NCBI GenBank assembly: GCA_003344405.1
Contig: NOWV01000053.1
Span: 186,001-250,000, forward strand
Reading direction: 5' to 3'
DNA length: 64,000 nt
From: Trichoplax sp. H2
Taxonomy: Eukaryota > Placozoa > Uniplacotomia > Trichoplacea
Below the pieces are notes generated by a model. That model made no database searches and was not told where the DNA came from. It was given only the letters and a program-made list of their open reading frames with translations. Below, piece by piece: positions 58,704 through 64,000 of the stretch. Position 1 is the stretch's first letter; every line of letters begins with the position of its first letter. The translations under genes were made by a program, and so were the position numbers.

Positions 58704-60764
58704 ATGACAGATGAACGTGCCCTATCTTACTTTTCAATATTTACCTTACCCAACGAATTGATCGTTTACTTATTTCGCTTTCTTCATGGAGCCGATTTAG
58801 CCAGATTATGCATGGTTTGTCGTTGGTTAAATCATTTTATAGCCCATGACGAAGTTACATGGAAGCAGACAATCCATGCTGAATTAACGACTAGTCCACT
58901 TATGTTAATCCATGAAACCCATAAAGACTTTTACAAACGAGCATATTTAGGATTATACCGATATGTAACTGCTTTGGTAATACCGCCATTAGTCAAAGAA
59001 TTCAACAACAGAGCTAAAAATGCCGATCATCATGTAAGAAACTCATATTTTATTGAAAAAAATTACTCGTATGGTCATTATCTAAATGAATATGCACTAC
59101 AGCACAGTACCTCGATAATGGATGATCCTGATCGATCACTTCGTTTGTACTGTTATTTATGTGCTGCATCTAAACATGGCTACGAAGTTTGGGCTACCAA
59201 ATTGTGCCAGCAAGGAGCTAAATTAACAGAAAGCAATATCAGTATCAAAGATTGGGTAATATACGATTGGTCATTTTGCCCATTAGGCTTCGCTACGTAT
59301 GAAAATAATGTTGAAATGGTTAAAACACTCATTAAATTAGGAATTCGTTATCAATCACCAGATCCACAATATGTATTACAAATTGATAATAATCTTAGTA
59401 TTGATTCACCAGTCCAGATAGCTGCTTTAGTTGCTTTGCGAGGTATTATTTGCAAAGTATTGGTAAGCATACGTGATGAAGCTTACCTGTTAAAGGTGTT
59501 TTTAAAGTCTTTAAGTTTACCTTCTTACTATCAAGCTGTTTTTCAAGGTGATCTCCATGAATTGAATAGACTAACAAGGGATAGTCAGGTCGATCTTGAT
59601 ACATTCGATGATTATTATATGACAGCTTTATCATTTTCCATATTAATAGGTCGCGAAGATGTTGCTCGCTACATTTACAAATTGAAAAAGAACGTTTTAA
59701 TTGGTAATTGTATAGCTGATTTTGTCGGAGTTGCATTAGCAGATATTGAATTCAAAGTGTTGGAAATTATACGAGAACACGATTTCGATTGTTATAAAGC
59801 TGTTGTATTTAATATATTTGCAGATGAGAAATATTTTACTGCTAGTAGTCACAAAGATGTATTGCAAATCATTTTATCAGATTTAAATGATGAGAACATA
59901 TTTTACGAAGCCTGTCAGAGTGCAATCACTTCTCAAAATAGTCGCATAGCCTTACTATTATTATCAGACTTGCCAAAATTATTACAATTACGTATGAATT
60001 CAGTCAATGATGAGCAAGAATTATTACGACAAATTGTCTCCACAAGAAAGAATGTGATTGCTAATTATGGGAAAGAGTTAATATTACATGCAGCAGCATT
60101 CAGGCAAGGTCATTGCATTCGAGTATTAATTACCAATGGCGCTCCATTATTGGAGGTTATAGATGAGGTAACAGAATATTCATGTCAATATTTGGGTTCT
60201 TTCATCGAAATACCAAACTACTTTGTTATTGCAAGTAATAGCAAGTACAAACTACTACATCAGTTTCTATGGCAATTAAGTAATGCAAATTTTGACGTTA
60301 ATGCAATAATTGAAACGTTACCATTTTATACTTTTGCAAAAGAAATTGCAGATCTACCTATTTGTCAGACCACAAAACAAGCTCTTAATAAAATTTTACC
60401 CCAAATAATATTGCGCATTATGCATTGCGATTGGAGAAAAGCCATCTTGATGGATAGCCAATTACAGACACGACTCGATAAAATCAGCTACGCACTGCTT
60501 GAAAATTTGATGTTTCTTAGTCAAAATTATGATGTAAATGCTCGTCATAGATGCAATATTCATCCTGGAGACACAGCATTATTCATTGCAGCTAGATCTG
60601 GAAATGTAGCTTGGATACAACTTTTTCTTCAAGCAGGTGCTGATAGGCAAATTAAGAATTATTGCCAGGAAAAACTAATTCATTGCATTGGAAAACCATC
60701 TAAAGAGTGTATGCATTTGATAAAAAATTACAATTCATGTCCATTACCATCAAAGCCGTATTAA
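58704..60764 (+). CDS. F-box and ankyrin-repeat protein, copy 5 (intact)
   Basis: Single frame of 686 residues from ATG at 58704. The F-box (about 10-57) reads FTLPNELIVYLFRFLHG and DLARLCMVC. Then FYKRAYLGLYR, EKNYSYGHYLNE, HGYEVWATKLCQQGA, CPLGFATYENN, ankyrin-like repeats from about 272 (YYQAVFQGDLHELNRLT, MTALSFSILIGRED), the helical middle with CYKAVVFNIFADEKYF, and the last ankyrin repeat at about 623 (ALFIAARSGNVAWIQLFLQA). The tail ends NYNSCPLPSKPY. It is closest to copy 1, sharing HGADLARLC-like and AWVQLF-type residues and the absence of the long C-terminal linker, although the two are the outermost copies of the array. A predicted SCF substrate adaptor; the central repeat has lost the usual IHQAA start (here YYQAV). 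Confidence 0.85.
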   Translation: MTDERALSYFSIFTLPNELIVYLFRFLHGADLARLCMVCRWLNHFIAHDEVTWKQTIHAELTTSPLMLIHETHKDFYKRAYLGLYRYVTALVIPPLVKEFNNRAKNADHHVRNSYFIEKNYSYGHYLNEYALQHSTSIMDDPDRSLRLYCYLCAASKHGYEVWATKLCQQGAKLTESNISIKDWVIYDWSFCPLGFATYENNVEMVKTLIKLGIRYQSPDPQYVLQIDNNLSIDSPVQIAALVALRGIICKVLVSIRDEAYLLKVFLKSLSLPSYYQAVFQGDLHELNRLTRDSQVDLDTFDDYYMTALSFSILIGREDVARYIYKLKKNVLIGNCIADFVGVALADIEFKVLEIIREHDFDCYKAVVFNIFADEKYFTASSHKDVLQIILSDLNDENIFYEACQSAITSQNSRIALLLLSDLPKLLQLRMNSVNDEQELLRQIVSTRKNVIANYGKELILHAAAFRQGHCIRVLITNGAPLLEVIDEVTEYSCQYLGSFIEIPNYFVIASNSKYKLLHQFLWQLSNANFDVNAIIETLPFYTFAKEIADLPICQTTKQALNKILPQIILRIMHCDWRKAILMDSQLQTRLDKISYALLENLMFLSQNYDVNARHRCNIHPGDTALFIAARSGNVAWIQLFLQAGADRQIKNYCQEKLIHCIGKPSKECMHLIKNYNSCPLPSKPY

Positions 60765-62520
60765 TTATCCTCTGCTATATAAAAGTCTCTAATTTACGAT
60801 GTTACATTTACGGCCAATATTGAAATAATGTATTTTACTAATGTTATAGATTGAAACTTACAGAGATTAAAAATAACGAACGTGTAACTGAATTTGATCT
60901 CTTTAATTTCTCGACTGTAATAACTTGGACTCTAAATTTTGATAATTTCTTATTGTCAACGGGAAACCGCTAGTACTGACTCTGTATTACTATAAAATAT
61001 TATCTTCAGTCATAAAATCTCAATTTTATAAAAATGTAAGCAAATCTATTAATTATTATCTAAATGAACCTTAATTCATGTTACCAAGATAATATAAAGA
61101 ATAAGATATCGATATTAACATTGATGAAGATGCAGATAAAATGCTTAATATTTAATTCCAAGTTGCATCGACTAACCAAAAATAGCATATGCTACAATTG
61201 TAAATTAAAATTCTGTAGTAACTGAATATTTATAATAATTATTTCATTTACCTTGAAAAGTATATTGTTTACTACTATAGAATATATGAGTGCGGAATTA
61301 ATAATCTTAGGTATTATGTTTCTATCTCAGGTTGAGCAATTGGAATCGCTACAATGATCATCATATCACCATCGATCTTGTACTAAATACATAATCAAGG
61401 CCCAATTATTTTTGTTTATGTCGATTAAAATTGCTGTTTACCACCAGGCATATTGAATGTACGTATCGTTAGGTATAGAAACGTATCTCTGATCTTCAAA
61501 TGGCTTAATTAATATCCTAATCGCAATTTAATTTAGGCTCAAAGCCGATTTACTTGCAAAATTAGCAATAATTCATTTGTAATTTCTTCGCAAAGACTGT
61601 AATAGATTCCCTTGTCTTTGAAACAAAAACTGCAGCTTAAAATTATGCCTATAATAAGTACTCGTTATAAGCGTACTTCACGTTGGAAGGTACGTCAGAA
61701 TAGTGCTCTTTTAATAGGATAATAAAAGTTGACATCAGTAAATTCATAACATTAAGTGGCAAGCTGAGAATAGTGATTTGGTATAACTCAATGCATGTAC
61801 ATGATCTACTACAGCAAGGTCTAGACGAAATCAATTACCCACTAAGCGTTTGAAACAAAGTGCCTTTACTTGATCGATGAAAAAAGCATTGTGATTCTCA
61901 TTAATAAATTTATCGAGGCAAGGAATTAGATTGATAATACACTGAGCTATAAAATTCAAAGTGCTAAAGACGTAGCATATATAACTAATAACGTCATGCC
62001 TTATAGTAATATAAGTTTGATACAGCAGCCTTTATTAAAGGAACCATTTATTTAAAGCAAATCATCTGTGATATAATGTAGACAATTATCATTGTACAAG
62101 ATTTTAATTCCATCACAATAAATATCAAACACATTAGTAATTTATATATTCATTATAATCTTCATAACTTAATGCTAGGTTCCGTAGGAAATTACGCCTA
62201 TTAATAGACTGAGATAAACTAGATACAGCTAAGGATGTTGAAATTAAGCATAAATAATACAGGATAAAACTATTGGATGGCTTGACGTTGAATGAAACTA
62301 ATAGTCTAGGTTTAGAAACATGCCGTCAGCGAAGATGGTATGATGAGATTCTAGTAACCAAGGAATAATTGGCTCGGAATAAAGGCAACTAGCGCAGTCG
62401 GCGATTAGCTGAGTACTAAGATCGCATTTTAATAGGGTTTCAACGGCATTAACTAATTTATTATTTACTTAGTAGAAAGTAACGGCAGTTCATTTTTATT
62501 AGATACTAATAGTAACAGTA
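60765..62520. other. intergenic, no gene seen
   Basis: AT-rich with no exon signals and no similarity to the F-box family that I can recognise; the array appears to end at 60764. Confidence 0.4.
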
Positions 62521-63008
62521 GTATTCCGCTCTATCTAATTCTCTTGTATGAGATACATATTCATCATTTTTTAGAATCAGATAGTGAATCTATAGTAGAA
62601 TGTTATAAAAAGACGATATGAGATTAAGGTAAGGGAATTGCCTAAGGCTATATTTGTCACACAGAAGAAGGTAACATAGGCTAGAATATAGACGATAGTT
62701 TACGTTCTTAATGTTGTCTGTATTAGTGTAATAGTAACTAAGATTTATGATAGTAGAACTCTCAACTACTAAGTAAAAGACTCTCCCTTTCTTCTAATCT
62801 TTCTATGTAATTCAAGATGTGTGACTTTTCGTAAGGATATTACCTTTACTCATCCCTTAAAAGATCGAAGCAGAGTATTTATAAGCACCGTTTAATATCT
62901 TCAATTATACAGTAGTTCAAATTTGTATAACACTGTATACAAATCCTATAATATTTTAAGCTTAGTACTTCTTTCAGTGGTAACAAATCTTTCAAATCGA
63001 CTTTGCAT
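62521..63008 (+). repeat. 490-base direct repeat, left copy
   Basis: Nearly identical to 63492-63980, with only scattered substitutions and small indels. Both copies start at a TATTC(C/T)G(C/T)TCTATCTAATT block and end at CGA(C/T)(T/C)TTGCAT. No TG..CA termini, primer-binding site or coding interior between the copies is seen. Confidence 0.9.
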
Positions 63009-63109
63009 GCAAACTTTATATATGAGTCATAGAATTCACTTGTTATTTACTAAAATCCCTAAGTATTCTTACATTCCTTCCAAATAATGGCGACGCAAAG
63101 ATGATAAAT

Positions 63110-63356
63110 AGGAGCAAAGCTCCCGCAATTCCATTCAGACATATAATTGGGACTAATGGATTATTGTATCCTCAGGGAATTGTTGCGTAAGTAGGAGTAG
63201 AACTCTTGCAGTTCCATTTAAGCGTTCAAATGGAAATAACAAACTATTGAATCCTTAGTGAATGGCTGCCTAAATAGTAGCACAGCTCTTATAGTTCCAT
63301 TAAGGCATTTAATTAGGGGTCACAAATTATTAAATCCTTAGAGAATTGTTGCGCAG
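63110..63356 (+). repeat. tandem repeat, three units of about 80 bases
   Basis: Three diverged units, each with an AGCTC-like start, GCAATTCCATT or AGTTCCATT, then TTATT(G/A) and TCCT(C/T)AG-GAAT-GTTGCG at the end, at about 63110, 63189 and 63273. They lie between the two copies of the 490-base direct repeat. Confidence 0.75.
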
Positions 63357-63491
63357 TATTTACTGGCGTATTATATATTCTGAGATATTATACTGCAGAG
63401 TAGACCTCCTCGAATAAATCTTAAAATTTGAACATATCGCTACGTTTGAAAAGCTCTTATCCTTGCAAAATAAATTTATAGCAGCAAAAGT

Positions 63492-63980
63492 AATATTCTG
63501 TTCTATCTAATTCTCTTGTATGAGATACATATTCATCATTTTTAGAATCAGATAGTGAATCTATAGTAGAATGTTATAAAAAGACGATATGAGATTAAGG
63601 TAAGGGAATTACCTAAGGCTATATTTGTCACACAGAAGAAGGTAACATAGGCTAGAATATAGACGATAGTTTACGTTCTTAATGTTGTCTGTATTATTGT
63701 TGATAGTAACTAAGATTTATGATAATAGAACTCTAAAATACAAAGTAAAAGACTCCCTTTCTTCTAATCTTTCTATGTAATTCAAGATGTGTGTGACTTT
63801 TCGTAAGGATATTACCTTTACTCATCCCTTAAAAGATCGAGGCAGAGTATTTATAAGTACCGTTTAATATCTTCAGTTATACAGAAGTTCAAATCTCAAT
63901 AACACTGCATACAAATCCTATAATATTTTAAGCTTAGTATTTCTTTCAGTGGTAACAAATCTTTCAAATCGACCTTGCAT
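63492..63980 (+). repeat. 490-base direct repeat, right copy
   Basis: Second copy of 62521-63008, 971 bases downstream; similarity stops about 20 bases before the window edge. Confidence 0.9.
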
Positions 63981-64000
63981 ATGGAGTTCTAACATGAATT

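Noticed and set aside
59446-59736. 96-codon minus-strand open frame
   Set aside because: Antisense of F-box copy 5 coding sequence; similar shadows occur under copy 2.
62521-63980. Possible LTR retrotransposon (direct repeats)
   Set aside because: Only about 480 bases lie between the repeats, with no coding sequence, primer-binding site, polypurine tract or TG..CA ends.

Overview
This is AT-rich nuclear DNA from an animal. The neighbourhood holds intron-rich animal orthologues with GT-AG introns of about 50 to 1,500 bases: a ciliary kinesin-9 family gene (KIF6), the DNA-repair factor APLF, a glutamate carboxypeptidase II-like ectopeptidase, and two copies of translin-associated factor X. Composition, compact introns and gene content fit an early-branching animal such as a placozoan. 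That placement is an inference from memory of such genomes. Two 20-N runs show it is a draft assembly.

The left half (1-31 kb) carries single-copy-type genes. A small unrecognised five-exon gene lies at 2.0-3.0 kb (minus). KIF6 has 24 exons at 4.7-11.4 kb (plus). APLF has 8 exons at 13.0-16.0 kb (minus). One TRAX copy has 2 exons at 18.7-20.1 kb (plus). The GCPII-like peptidase has 14 exons at 21.4-27.8 kb (minus). A second TRAX copy has 2 exons at 29.5-30.7 kb (minus). For the five recognised genes, exon boundaries were read from the sequence using splice sites, intron phase and remembered family alignment; every model is a multiple of three and runs open from ATG to stop. The two TRAX copies share the same intron position and phase and sit in inverted orientation around the peptidase.

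The right half (31-61 kb) is different. It is an array, all on the plus strand, of long uninterrupted genes encoding a roughly 690-725 residue F-box plus ankyrin-repeat protein. Four copies are intact (31.4, 36.4, 51.5 and 58.7 kb). One copy (44.4 kb) is broken by two nearby frameshifts. At least seven decayed fragments lie between them. The absence of introns, tandem layout, relics and scattered minisatellites indicate birth-and-death expansion. The proteins look like substrate adaptors of SCF (Skp1-Cullin-F-box) ubiquitin ligases with divergent ankyrin surfaces. This is the best candidate for an undescribed system in the window.

The remainder is non-coding AT-rich sequence with repeats: TACTGTA-rich tracts, an imperfect 55-base inverted repeat, short hairpins, a roughly 60-base minisatellite, duplications abutting both assembly gaps, a dispersed repeat, and a 490-base direct repeat at the right end.
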